Shown here piece by piece: positions 33,515 through 44,739 of a stretch of 64,000 nucleotides of DNA (its first letter is position 1; every line of letters starts with the position of its first letter). The stretch spans positions 32,280,428 through 32,344,427 of the forward strand of contig NC_080081.1 of the NCBI RefSeq assembly GCF_949987535.1, given 5' to 3'. This DNA comes from Balaenoptera acutorostrata. Taxonomy: Eukaryota; Chordata; Mammalia; Artiodactyla; Balaenopteridae. The notes under the pieces were generated by a model. The model did not search any database, was not told the origin of the DNA, and saw nothing but the letters and a program-made list of their open reading frames with translations. The position numbers and the translations under genes are program-made.

Positions 33515-33645
33515 ATTTGTCTTGTCCCTTCCCAATAATAAGCCCCTTGAGAGCAGGAAATGAATCTTCTTCATAGTTACTTTCGTGGCTTCTAACATAG
33601 TGGTTGATCATATAGTGCTAAAATACTTACTGAAGGAACAAATTG
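33515..33645 (+). repeat. L2 3' end, sense
   Basis: 'aataagccccttgagagcaggaaatga', 'tggcttctaacatagtggttg' and 'aaatacttactgaa' match the end of L2 (CTTGAGGGCAGGGA ... GCACATAGTAGG ... AATATTTGTTGAA). Confidence 0.65.
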
Positions 33646-33814
33646 AGGAGTACAGCCCATGTGACTACCCTTTCAGTAGCTAAGTGCCAAATATCATGGT
33701 CATTTCCCCTTGCCTTTTCATCTCTAGTCAATATATTCATGTCTATTAACCATTCCACAATTCACTACATTTTCCTGAAAATTTTTTTTCTCCTTGCCAC
33801 ATGAAGCCTTGCAG

Positions 33815-34055
33815 TGGAGTTAAATACTACTGGATTCGAAACCTTAAGCTACCCAGGTTTTAGCCGTCTAACTGGGCAAGTTGCTTCTGCAAGTCTTAGT
33901 TTACTCATTGGTAAATAAAAACAAAAACAAGAACAAATAATGTCAACATTGCAGAACGTTTTTGAGGATCAGAATTGTGGTAATGCCTGCAAAGCATCCG
34001 GTATATAGAACCTTGTACATACTTAGTGCTCAGTAAATATTAGTCTGCTCAAAAG
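33815..34055 (+). repeat. MIR SINE, sense
   Basis: 'tactactggattcgaaacc', 'ctaactgggcaagttgcttctgcaag', 'cttagtttactcattggtaaa' and the 3' end 'acatacttagtgctcagtaaatatta' give a nearly complete MIR. Confidence 0.8.
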
Positions 34056-34069
34056 GTACAAACTTCCAG

Positions 34070-34338
34070 TTATAAGACAAATAAGTACTAGGGATGTAAC
34101 ATACAACACGATAAATATAATTAATACTGCTGTATGTTATATAGGAGAGTTAAGAGAGTAAATCCTAAGAGTTCTCATCACAAGGAAAAAATTTCTTTTT
34201 CTTATGTTTTGGTATCTGTATGAGATGTTGGATGTTTACTAAATTTACTGTGGTAATCATTTCATGGTGTATGTTATACTTTAAACTTACACAGTGCTGT
34301 ATATCAGTTATATCTCAATAAAACTGGAAGAAAAAAAC
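34070..34338 (+). repeat. L1 3' end, sense
   Basis: 'catacaacacgataaatataattaat', 'atgttatactttaaacttaca', then 'gctgtatatcagttatatctcaataaaac', is an L1 3' UTR end. It is the only sense-oriented L1 seen to the right of the CpG island. Confidence 0.8.
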
Positions 34339-34374
34339 TTTCATCTCTTCCAGTATATCGATGCCTCTCTTAAA

Positions 34375-34500
34375 AGCAGCCACTGAGAATGAATAGCAGC
34401 AACAAAACAACTACTATTTATTGTGCAGCTACTATAATACAGAAATTAGGCACTGTGCTTTCCATTTCTTAGCTTGTTTATTTACTGTAAAGATTTTTTT
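34375..34500 (-). repeat. MIR fragment, antisense
   Basis: 'caactactatttattgtgcagctactat' and 'ttaggcactgtgctttcca' are the antisense MIR opening. Confidence 0.55.
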
Positions 34501-34513
34501 GGGATGTGGACCA

Positions 34514-34678
34514 TTTTTTTAAGTCTTTATTGAATTTGTTACAATATTGCTTCTGGTTTATGTTTTTGGTGTTTTGGCTGAGAGGCATGTGGGATCTTAG
34601 CTCCCCGACCAGGGATCGAACCCACACCCCCTGCGTTGGAAGGCGAAGTCTTAACCACTGGACTGCCAGGGAAGTCCC
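34514..34678 (-). repeat. Short CHR/Bov-tA-like tRNA SINE, copy 5
   Basis: On the minus strand it starts GGGACTTCCCTGGCAGTCCA, with a B box in 'GGTTCGATCCCTGG' and an A-rich tail before 34514. It lacks the long body of copies 1-4 and belongs to a different, shorter subfamily. No clear target duplication was found. Confidence 0.85.
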
Positions 34679-34689
34679 TTAGGTTATTT

Positions 34690-35320
34690 AATATGTACTG
34701 TTTAGTAAACACGCATGTCTAGTTGACTTTCAAATAATTGACACTTTGAATACTCTATGTGGAGACCGCCGAAATACCTTTTGTACACTGGATTTTGACT
34801 TATGGACGTCATCAGTTCATGAATGAATGCATTTTTTTAAGCTCTTGTAAGATGGGGCCATGTAACAGTCTTTCCCCTCCCCCCAGCCCTGATTCTGCCA
34901 TTTTTGATAATAATTTCGAAAATTATTTGTGAATTTTACTGTTTTTTTGCCTTGCATTAACAAACTGAGTAGAAAAAGGGGAGAATGAAAATCTTGATTC
35001 TGGTTTTGAGAAACAGGGCTTATTATCCAGTTGAGACAAAGACATCATCAGGTGTGCTGAAAACTGGTGAATCTTTATTGAAAGTGCTTAGTGGAGGTAA
35101 GCTAATGAATTGTAAAAAATAGTAAGATGACAGAACATACAAAATGCTATACATCTGTTTTTAATGACACTAATAGATTGTGTATAATTACAGATTTTGT
35201 AATATTCCTTTGTCTCTGGGAATGGGTGTCCTTTAAAATGTCAGTCTAGGCCCTTGACTTACACATATTTGAGTTTTGTACAAGTTTGCTGGAGTGCATT
35301 ATATATTAGAAACATGAGAT
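34690..35320. other. Unassigned sequence
   Basis: Nothing recognised. Confidence 0.4.
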
Positions 35321-35329
35321 TCCTTCCTC

Positions 35330-35520
35330 CCTTCCTTTATTAAATATCCATTGAGTACATGTGTATGGTATTATGGTTTCTATTTTATAGATGTGGAAAC
35401 TGATTTTCACAGAGTAATGCCATCATTATCAATAACCAGTTAGCTTTAAAGCAAAGATTTGAAGACTGGAAAACCTTTGAACTGTCCTCTGTGTTACTCT
35501 TACCTCCCTTCAGCATTAAA
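35330..35520 (-). repeat. MIR/L2 fragment, antisense
   Basis: 'tttctattttatagatgtggaaactgattttcacagag' is the antisense MIR core (ATTTTACAGATGAGGAAACTGAGGCACAGAG). Confidence 0.6.
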
Positions 35521-35524
35521 TATG

Positions 35525-35880
35525 CTATTCCAGTTAGTCTTATCGTAGATAATTAGAGCAAAAGAATGGGGGTATTGTACAAATAAATATTGTCTTTAGA
35601 GGCTGTTTTATTTGTAGATGATATTGATATACATTTACTAGAATACCTTTACTAGAATATTTACTTCAGTGTAGAAGCCAATTCTGTGTTTAAGAGACTT
35701 AATCCAAAAAATTATTTTAGGAGGCAGCTGCTACAGGATGTTCCACAATGTTAATAGTAGACCAATAAATTCTGGCCAGTATGCATTCTGTTTGATAAAG
35801 CGATTAAAGTCAGAGGCATAATAAAATTAATAAAAAATATTATCTGTATAAAAAATGCCTTACTTTCTCATTGGACTTAT
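35525..35880. other. Unassigned AT-rich sequence
   Basis: Nothing recognised. Confidence 0.4.
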
Positions 35881-35884
35881 GCTT

Positions 35885-36185
35885 ATTTAGCTCCTACCAT
35901 GTATCTGGAATTGTATATGAAAATGGGTAGGACATCACCAATGAGCTGAAAATCAAGTAGGAGAGGTAAGACTTCTGTAGAAAATTATAATTCAAAGTAA
36001 TTTGTGATACATGCATCAAGTGCTATAAGATGCTTAAACAAAAGGCAGGGGAGAAAAATTGCTCCTAGCTGGGATATCAAAGGTTTCAAGGTTTCAGTGG
36101 ATAGGTGGCACAAATCCTTCATGGAAAAAGTTTTACGTTTTATAGAAAAGAAACAGCAAACCTGCAAGTGGAAGAGAGCAAATTA
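35885..36185 (-). repeat. L2 3'-end fragment, antisense
   Basis: 'ctcctaccatgtatctggaattgtatatg', 'tgagctgaaaatcaagtaggagaggtaaga' and 'catcaagtgctataag' match the antisense L2 3' UTR in order. Confidence 0.6.
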
Positions 36186-36189
36186 AAAA

Positions 36190-36980
36190 CAGCTATTTTG
36201 GCATCTGTGGTGATTTCACACCTCTTTTTCTGTTATCTTTTAGAGCTGATGGCTTTATGGTGTTTTGGCAAACTTCTATCATTTGCTGTATCACCAGAAA
36301 ATTTTCTTTTCCAAAAATAGATCCCAGGATATGCTTGGCTAGTAGGGCACACAGTGTTACAGTGAATTTAGAGAAGGTTTATTTGGATAAACAAAAATAA
36401 TGATGGTTGATTAATAAAAATTTAGAAGTACACTTTATATGAAGTTATCTAATAAAATTTTTGCATATTGCTGAAGAGGTTTGATGTATGTTTTATTTAT
36501 AAATGTTGGGAATTTTAGCCTTGACCAAAAGCCTTTACATATAGGAATAAAATCTTTTTTTTTCTATGTAAGAAAAATGGAAGGGAAAACTTGAAAACTG
36601 ATCAGTTTTACAGAAGGTCAGAGTCAGTTGAAGGGATATTTAGAAAGGAACTTTACAGTAGAGTGGTTGAATATTTAAAGAGTGATATCCTCTGGAATGT
36701 GCATTAGCTGTTCTGCTGTAGGTATAAATACAGGACACTTAAGCAAACACACGAAATACTTCATTTTGAGAGATTGTATAATAAGAAACAAATGAACTCT
36801 TAATGAGTCTATAAAGAGCATTGATGGTATTTTTATTGTCCACTGAACTTTCTGTGGAGTATATTGGGACTATACCAAGGCTCCAGGCTGAAGCAGTTGT
36901 GTTTTATGTATAAGTAGCTTTGTAATTAAGACAGTTTAGAATACTTGAGAAGTAGGGGCCAGCAAAAAAAGAATTTCTTA
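36190..36980. other. Unassigned sequence
   Basis: Nothing recognised. The 71-codon frame at 36105-36320 has no protein features. Confidence 0.4.
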
Positions 36981-36984
36981 ATGG

Positions 36985-37135
36985 TTGGTGGTTTACAGAG
37001 TGGTTTTAGTTTCATCCTGACAATCCTATAAGGTAGATTGGACACAGTGAAGGTAAAATAACTAGAAGGTAGCCAAGTCAAAACTAGAACCTTGATTTCC
37101 AACCCCAGTAAAATAATTTGTTCCCATTTCATTCC
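36985..37135 (-). repeat. MIR fragment, antisense
   Basis: 'tttcatcctgacaatcctataaggtagattgg' and 'gtagccaagtcaaaactagaaccttgatttcc' fit the antisense MIR order. Confidence 0.6.
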
Positions 37136-37379
37136 ACTGCTGTCTTCCTAACTTTCATTTAGTCTTAATAAGCCAACATTTTGAAAGTCCACATTGCGCA
37201 AAAGAGGTGCTGCTCAGTGAATATTATTGGATGAATTCTTATCTCCTTCCAAAACGTACTTTAAAGGGGTATATAAAACCCCAAATATAACAGCTTGGAG
37301 AGATCAACCCAATTAATCCTAGAAGAGACTGTGCAATTGGAATGCATCCATACTCTGAAGAAAATTAGGGAGATGCTTC

Positions 37380-37500
37380 ATCACTTGGCACATAGCAGGG
37401 CTTATATTAGGTGCTGAGAATACTAAGATAAATAGAACATGGGCTTTGTCCCAACGTATAGGCAGATTGGGGAAAAAGCAGCACAGTTAAGCCTGAAGGA
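37380..37500 (-). repeat. L2 3'-end fragment, antisense
   Basis: 'ttaggtgctgagaatactaagataaatag' and 'tgggctttgtccc' match the antisense L2 3' end. Confidence 0.55.
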
Positions 37501-37504
37501 AGGG

Positions 37505-38210
37505 CCATGCTAGTGTATTCTGCTTCAGTTTATTTTCTTCATATAGATCTTTTATGTGCCTAAAAATAATACACTAGATATTCTTAGATTTATATTATAG
37601 TCTCTTTTAAGTACTTTCAGTTTTATTGGAAAACCTTTTTCCATTTAAACGTGGTTTTCTGAGTGTTTTCTCTTTCAAAAATGTATATTGCACATTTACT
37701 GTACATAAAATGTGTATATACATTTTAAAGGTATTATTTAATGTTTACAACCAACTCAAAGCTAGATATTTATAATATTTACATGTGAATTTATTCTTAA
37801 CCTTTATGACTTAGTTTTTCAAAGGATTACCACTTAAGATCTATAGGAAATAAGCTGTGTTTTGCAGAAACTCACTTGTTGGGCAGGGTTTACAGATCTC
37901 TCTCTCTGATAAAAGTAGGTACACGTGTGTGGAGACTTTAAACTTGATTTTATAGTGAACTCCTTTCTCTTTTTTTTTACTTGGCTTCCCTTCTTCCTCT
38001 AGCCAACAATAGCATTATATTCCCTCATAACCCTCATCATAACTATCAGTATTATGTATCTTAATATTTTTCTCCATATCCATAAGTGTTATAGATGCAT
38101 CTGCACACACGGTTTTTTGATCACTTTTACAAAAATGAGATTTTTTTTTGGAGACTCTTTTTTTTTTCATTTCGTCCTGCCTAAGGGAAATCCTTCCACT
38201 TAGCTGCAAC
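37505..38210. other. Unassigned AT-rich sequence
   Basis: The right part (from about 37950) may already belong to the large L1 cluster that follows. Confidence 0.4.
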
Positions 38211-38776
38211 AACTCTAATCCATTAAAAACAAAACTGTTGCATATATTGCAAGGTATGGTTATTTTATAGTCTTAACTGTTAACTTACTGATGGGCAATA
38301 CTTTGTTTCCAGGTTTTGCTACTAAAACCAATATTGTAATAAATATCTTTATATTACAGACTTATGGGATCGATCACCACCAGGGTGGCGTTATTGATTC
38401 AAAATGTTGCCACCAGCAATGCAGGGCAATACCCTTTCCCTTAAACTCCATCAGCAATAGATGAATGACACTTTTCTAGTATGATAGTTGTGTAGTGGTA
38501 TCTCATTGTTAACTTCAGTTATTATTTCATGACTTCTAGTGACCTGGAGCGTCTTTTCCTGTGTTTGTAGGTAAATTGCTCTTCTTCTAAGTGTTGCCCT
38601 TTATTCTTTGTTCATTTTTCTATTTGGTTATTATCCTTTTGTGAGAGTTATTTATATATTACAGCTATTAACCATTTGTCTGATGCCTGCATTGCAGATA
38701 ATTTTTTCAAAAACTAATCTTTGGTCTCTTGTCTGTTTAAGAAATATCTTTTGATATGTTAACATTTAAATTTTAA

Positions 38777-39085
38777 AAAAATTTTATTTATTTATTTTTG
38801 GCTTTGTTGGGTCTTCGTTGTTGCATGCGGGCTTTCTCTAGTTGCAGTGAGTGGAGGCTACTCTTCCTTACGCTGTGCAGGCTTCTCATTGCGGTGGCTT
38901 CTTTTGTTGCAGAGCACGGGCTCTAGGCGCGTGGGCTTCAGTAGTTGTGGCACGTGGGCTCAGTAGTTGTGGCACACGGGCTTAGTTGCTCCGCGGCATG
39001 TGGGATCTTCCCGGACCAGGGCTCGAACCCGTGTCCCCTGCATTGGCAGGTGGATTCTTAACCACTGCACTACCAGGGAAGTCCC
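38777..39085 (-). repeat. CHR-type SINE, copy 6 (nested in L1)
   Basis: Minus-strand head GGGACTTCCCTGGTAGTGCA, B box GGTTCGAGCCC, body with a duplicated 'cagtagttgtggcac' segment (38939 and 38961), and an AT-rich tail. Probable diverged target duplications are at 38760-38776 and 39086-39103. Confidence 0.93.
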
Positions 39086-39426
39086 TAAGATTTAAAATTT
39101 TAATATAATCAATTTTTTTCCTCTCTGTTTCTCTGGTTTACTGTTTTTGTTTTATGTTTTTAAAAGACTTTCTCCATTGATAAAATAGACATGTAATGTC
39201 CTATACTTAGATTTAATTTTTCTTTCCACTTTGATCTTATCTTCAGTCCATTTGGAATTTTTAGTTGTATATGTGGTATGAGAGGGGAGGGAGGGGGTCC
39301 ACTTTTACTTACTTTCAGATGCATATCCAGTCCATTGTATCAGAACCATTTTTAAGGTAATGTATCCCTTTCCCAGTAAATGTAAATTACACAGTTGTTT
39401 TCGTATACCCTATGATAGTACTGGGG

Positions 39427-39966
39427 TTTTTTTTTTTAACATCTTTATTGGAGTATAATTGCTTTACAATGGTGTGTTAGTTGCTGATGTATAACAAAGT
39501 GAATCAGCTATATGTATACTTATATCCCCATATCTCCTCCCTCTTGCGTCTCCCTCCCACCCTCCCTACCCCACCCCTCTAGGTGGACACAAAGCACGGA
39601 GCTGATCTCCCTGTGCTATGCGGCTGCTTCCCACTAGCTATCTATTTTACACTTGGTAGTGTATATATGTCCATGCCACTCTCTCACTTCGTCCCAGCTT
39701 ACCCTTCCCCCTCCCTGTGTCCTCAAGTCCATTCTCTACGTCTGCGTCTTTATTCCTGTCCTGCCCCTAGGTTCTTCAGAACCTTTTTGTTTTTGCTTTT
39801 TTAGATTCCATATATATGTGTTAACATATGGTATTTGCTTTTCTCTTTCTGACTTACTTCACTCTGTATGACAGTCTCTAGGTCCATCCACCTCATTACA
39901 AATAACGTAATTTCGTTTCTTTTTATGGCTGAGTAATATTCCATTGTATATATGTGTCACATCTTC
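39427..39966 (-). mobile_element. Younger L1 3' end, antisense (nested)
   Basis: It starts with a T-run and 'aacatctttattggagtataattgc', then 'ctccctcttgcgtctccct', 'cgtctttattcctgtcctgcc' and 'ggctgagtaatattccattgtat'. This is the reverse complement of a young cetartiodactyl L1 3' UTR and ORF2 end, 5' truncated at about 540 bases. Target duplication is 'tagtactgggg' at 39416-39426 and 'tagtaccggg' at 39967-39976. Confidence 0.93.
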
Positions 39967-42900
39967 TAGTACCGGGTTTTTTTTCTTTTAAAACTGATTT
40001 TCTTAGATATTCTCAGACATACAACTAGGGTTCATATCTTAGGAATATTGTATTCATTGTTCACCTCCCCTGGGCAAAAGATACATAGAAACCCTATTGT
40101 GATTTTAATTACACTAAATTTATATATAATCTGGGGACAATTAATATTTTAATGTTATCTCTATTTCTAATGTTATTTCATTTTATCATCCCAATTCAAA
40201 AATATGGTTGTCTTTTCATTTGTTCAATCTTATTTTTTATACTTCAAATAGATTTTAATATATTTTTGTAATGATTGTTTCCTCTTTAATTAAATTTAAT
40301 TCTAAGTACATTATAGGTTTTTGGCTATTTTATATCTATTGGGATAATACAATTTCTTTTTTTAGTTTGTGAAGCAGTGCAATTAATTCACTGTATCAAG
40401 TTTTGAACGTTGTACCAGACATTCCTTATTCCTTGTATAAGCCTTACTTGGTCTTGATGCATTATCTTATTATGTATAGCTATATTTGATTTTCTAATAT
40501 TTTGTTACGAGTTTTTTAAAAGTTAGCTTTTATTCTTGTGATGTCTTTATCTGATTTTTCTTTCAGGGTATTTGTAGCCTCCGAAAATAACTTGGGAAGT
40601 GTTCTGTCCTGTTCTTTTTTTGGGAAGCTTTGTGTAGAATTGGTATTTTTTCTCCCTTGGAAGTGTGGAAGAATTCACCAGAGAATTCATGTGGATTTAG
40701 AGGCTTATTTTTCTTTCTAGGAAGGTTTTCAATTTATTTAATGCATATAGGGCTATTCAGGTTATAAATTTATTTTTGAGTGAACCTTCTTAGTTTGTGA
40801 TTTTGAAGGAATTTGACTTTTTATATGTTATAGAATTTATTGGCATAAGGTTGTTCATATTACCTTATTCTTTTAATATTTGTAGGATCTGCACTGATAA
40901 CACTTTATTACTGATTTTGGTGACTTGTGACTTTTCTATTTTTGTCTTGATCAGTTTGGCTAGAGGTTTATCAATTTTATTGATGTTTTGAAAGAACCAG
41001 CTTTTGGTTTCGTTAATTTTTTCCTCTAGTATTTTACTTTTTTCTAATTCATTGATTCCTGATCCTTATTATTTTCTTCTTTCTGCTTGTTATAGGTTTA
41101 CTTTTTTCTTTTTGTAGTTTCTTAAGATGGAAGCTTAAAGTATTGGTTTGAGACCTTTTTTTCTTACGTAATGTATGTAATGCTATAAATTTTACTCTGA
41201 GCTCTGTTATTTTACATTTTTATTCAGTTCAAAAGATTTTCTAATATCCATTGTGATTTCTTCTTTGACCGTGGATTATTTAGAATTATGTATTTTAATA
41301 TTCAAATACTTGGGCATTTTGAGATATACTTCTGATATTGCTTTCTAGTTTAATTCCATGGTTTTCAGGGTATGTATGATTTTGGGTCTTTAAAAATTTG
41401 CTGAGATTTGTTTCATGGCTCAGAATGTGGTCAGTATTGGTGAAGGTTACATGTACAATTGAAAACAGTGGATCCTGCGTTGTTGGGTAGAGCAGTCTAT
41501 ATGTATATTAAACCTGTATCCTACAATTGTCAGTTTGGAAAGTTGGTTAATGTTCTTCAGGTCTTCTACATTGTTAACTGATTTTTTTTTTTTGTCTCTT
41601 TGTTCTGAAGGTTTTTGGGAGAGTGGGGTTTAAGTATTTAAATTCAATTGCCAATTATTCTAATTCTTTTTTCAGTTCTATCAGCTTTTGTTTATGTATT
41701 TTGAAGGTCTGTTATTAGGCAAACAGATTTAGGATTGTTATATTTTCTCCATGAATTGACCCATACATCATCATGTAGTATCCCCCTTTTTCTCGTGTAA
41801 ACAACATATAATTGGGTGTTACTGTTTTTAATACAATCTTACTATCTCCAACTTTTACTTGGAATCATTTGATCATTTACATTAAACATTTTGATGTGAT
41901 TAGGTTTCTATCTACTAACTTGCTATTTGCTTTCTATTTGTCTCATATGTTCTTTGCTATTATTTTCCTGCGTCTTGCCTTCTTTGGGCTTGCGTATTTT
42001 TTAATATTCTATTTTATCTTCACTTTTGGCTTATTAATTACAGCTCTTTGTTTTATATTCTTAGTGGTTACTCTAGGGTTTACAATATACATCATTAACT
42101 TCTCACACTTCCTGTATGATGTCAGGTATTTACAATGATATACTGGCGTTTTTTCCTCTCACTTTGCTTATGCTATTTTCTTAATATATTTTACTTATAC
42201 GTGTTATAAACCATAATTTCCTAGATACTATTTTTGCTTTAAAGAGTCAATTACATATATATATACATATATGTATATTTTGTGTGTGTGTGTGTGTTTA
42301 CTGATGTCTTTTCTAGTTCCAGCGTTCTTTGTTTGTTCTAAGTTTCTATCTAGTATCATGTTACTTTTGCCTGAAGAAATTTCTTTAGTATTTCTTGTAG
42401 AGCAGGTCTGCTGGCAGTGACTGTTCTCAGCTCCTGCTTGTCTGAAAAAGTCTATCTGCCTTTGCTTCTGAAATATTTTATTTGGGTTTTGAATTATAGG
42501 CTGACAGTTTTCTCCCCATTACTTTAAAGATATTGCTCTATTATTCCATAGCTTACATAGTTTCTGAGAGATGTCTTTTATTACTGATTTTTGTTCTTCT
42601 ATAAGTAATATTTCTCTTTTTCTCTGGCTGCCTTCAGGATTTTTTTTTAAACTTTTTTTTTTACCTTTGGCTGTGAAGTGCATAGGTGTGTTATCATTTG
42701 TAATTGTCCTGCTTGGGGTTCTCTAAGCTTCTTTGATCTGTAGCTTATTGTCCTTCCTAATTTTTCACCCATTATCTTTTTGAATATTTCTTCTGCTTCC
42801 TTTCTGCTGCTTCTTGTGGACTATTTTGACAAATACATTAGTCTAATTGATATTGTTTCATAGGTCTTGGATTCTCTGCACTCCCCCCTTCAGTTTTCAG

Positions 42901-44329
42901 TCAGAATAATTTCTATTGATCTGTCCTCAAATTTACTAATTCTTCCTGTTGTGTCTAGTCTTTTGTAAGCTCAGTGAAAGCATTCTTCATCTTTGAGATA
43001 AAGTAATTTGTCTAGTATTTTCATAGAACTTAAAAAAATTTTCCACATCTTTGCTGAATTTTTGTTTATTCATGTTGTCTGTCTTTTTCTCTAGATTTTT
43101 AAGCATCTTAATTACAAAGTCTCTATATGATAGTTTCAACATCTCTGCCATCTCAGGATCTGATTATGTCGATAGCTTTATCCCTTGACATTGGGTATCT
43201 TTTCTTGCTTTGTTTTGGTGTCTTGTAATTTTTGATTGGCTGCATGACATTATGTAAAAGAATAGTACATAGTGAGATAAAAAGTTATTATGCTAAGACG
43301 TGGACGTGCCTCTAATTCTGCAAGGTGTTAGTGTCTGTCGAGGGGGGTAAATGAATGAGTTTGTTCAGTATATGTGCTGAGTTACTGCTTTGTCATTGCT
43401 AGTGAAGTGTCATATCACCAGAGACTTCAAGTTCCTCCAGGAATGCATTGCTTTACCTGGAGACTTCTGTGAGACCTGGAGTGCCACAGAATTTTTCTTC
43501 TCAGTGTTCCTGCTATACCCTCAACTTCCCACTACTCCTGAACTCCAGTGACACAAGGGACCCCTTTCTGTGCTTTTTGCGTCTATCTTGGAAGTAGTTT
43601 GGGTGAAGTTGTGGATGGATGAGTGTGTGGGGTCTCAGTTTCCCTACACCAGATGCAGTTTTAGGCTGGCCTGGATGACTAAGTCTGAGCTGGGACTTTG
43701 TCAGCATGTCTGTCCCTTTCTCTTGTGGTAGCCAAACTGCCTTGTGTCAATGGTAGGCTTTTGTGCCAGTGAGTTTTCTATTCTTACATAAGTATGGCTG
43801 ATGTCTTATTTGTATCGCTGTAGAATTGTGGGCCTCAGTGAGTTTCTTGCCTTACCCCAGGAGCAGATGAGTTTTACCTAGTGTTCAGTGCAGGGCAGTT
43901 GTGTTCATGACTTTTGTTTCTCACTCAGCGGCTGCTATCCTTTGAACCTCGGAAGAGGGCTAGGCAGAGGGTCTCTCTCTCTCTCCCAGTGGCAGATAAC
44001 TTCTTCTCCTCCTCTAGCACAGTCCACCTTTGCCTGGAGGGAGCAGGAGTATTTACTGTCCCTTTCTCTGTGGCAGATGGCTTTTGCTTCATTTGATGTT
44101 AGAGTCTTGGATGAAGCCAGTTTTTATGCTTATCCCCCAGTGGTAGCTGATCCCTACCTGCATGCCAACACTTCCAAGAGTAGCTCTCTTAGGTCTCCTG
44201 TTCTTTTTCTAGTCTTCTGTCTTAGCACCTGGAGGAGGATTATGCAGAAGAGTAGGTGAGTGGCTGTGGCGTGTCCTTGCATCTGGGGCTTCCTGGGATA
44301 CTAAGTGACTTTGCTAGCCCACATTTAGC

Positions 44330-44690
44330 TTTTAAAAATTTATTACAATTTTAGTGGTTTTATATTGCTTAAAAATTAAAAGAAAAATTTTAATTGTAGT
44401 AAAAATAAAAACACCTAACATAAAATTTACCATCTTAACTATTTTTGAACTCACAGTTCAGTCATGTCAACTGTATTCACATTGTTGTGCTTCACATCTC
44501 AAACTTTTTCATCTTGCACAACTGAAACTCTGTACCCACTGAACAGCACCTCTCCATTACCCCCTCTCCTGGGACCCTGGCAACCACCCTTCTGTTTTGT
44601 GTTTCTTATAAGCTCTTCTGACTGTTCACTCTTTTTCCATTATCATGGCCAAAGGCAATTCCTATTTCTCTATGACGGGTCAGTCCTATG
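44330..44690 (-). repeat. L1 3' UTR fragment, antisense
   Basis: 'cacctaacataaaatttaccatcttaac', 'cacattgttgtgcttcaca', 'ctgaaactctgtacccactgaac' and 'ccctggcaaccacccttctg' are the antisense 3' UTR of a middle-aged L1 family. Confidence 0.88.
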
Positions 44691-44739
44691 AACCGGAACC
44701 TAGTTCACCTGGTTGCCTTGTGACTTAAACTTTTTGGTC

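Larger units (their letters stand above)
38215..44285 (-). mobile_element. Large, old, nearly full-length L1, antisense
   Basis: The left end shows the antisense ORF2 C-terminal and 3' region ('gtagtggtatctcattg', 'agcgtcttttcctgtgtttg', 'gccctttattctttgttcat'). The middle shows the ORF2 core ('ggctagaggtttatcaattttattgatg', 'cttaagatggaagcttaaag', 'gctataaattttactctgagc'). The right end shows the ORF1/5' region ('tttcttgtagagcaggtctgctggca', 'atgtcttttattactg'). Removing two younger insertions (38777-39085 and 39427-39966) leaves about 5.2 kb. Every frame is broken, so it is inactive. Frames such as 41812-42138 (108 codons, hydrophobic) are antisense artefacts. Confidence 0.85.

Noticed and set aside
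41812..42138. 108-codon hydrophobic frame, membrane-protein-like
   Set aside because: T-rich antisense strand of an old L1; hydrophobic codons are TTT-rich by composition.
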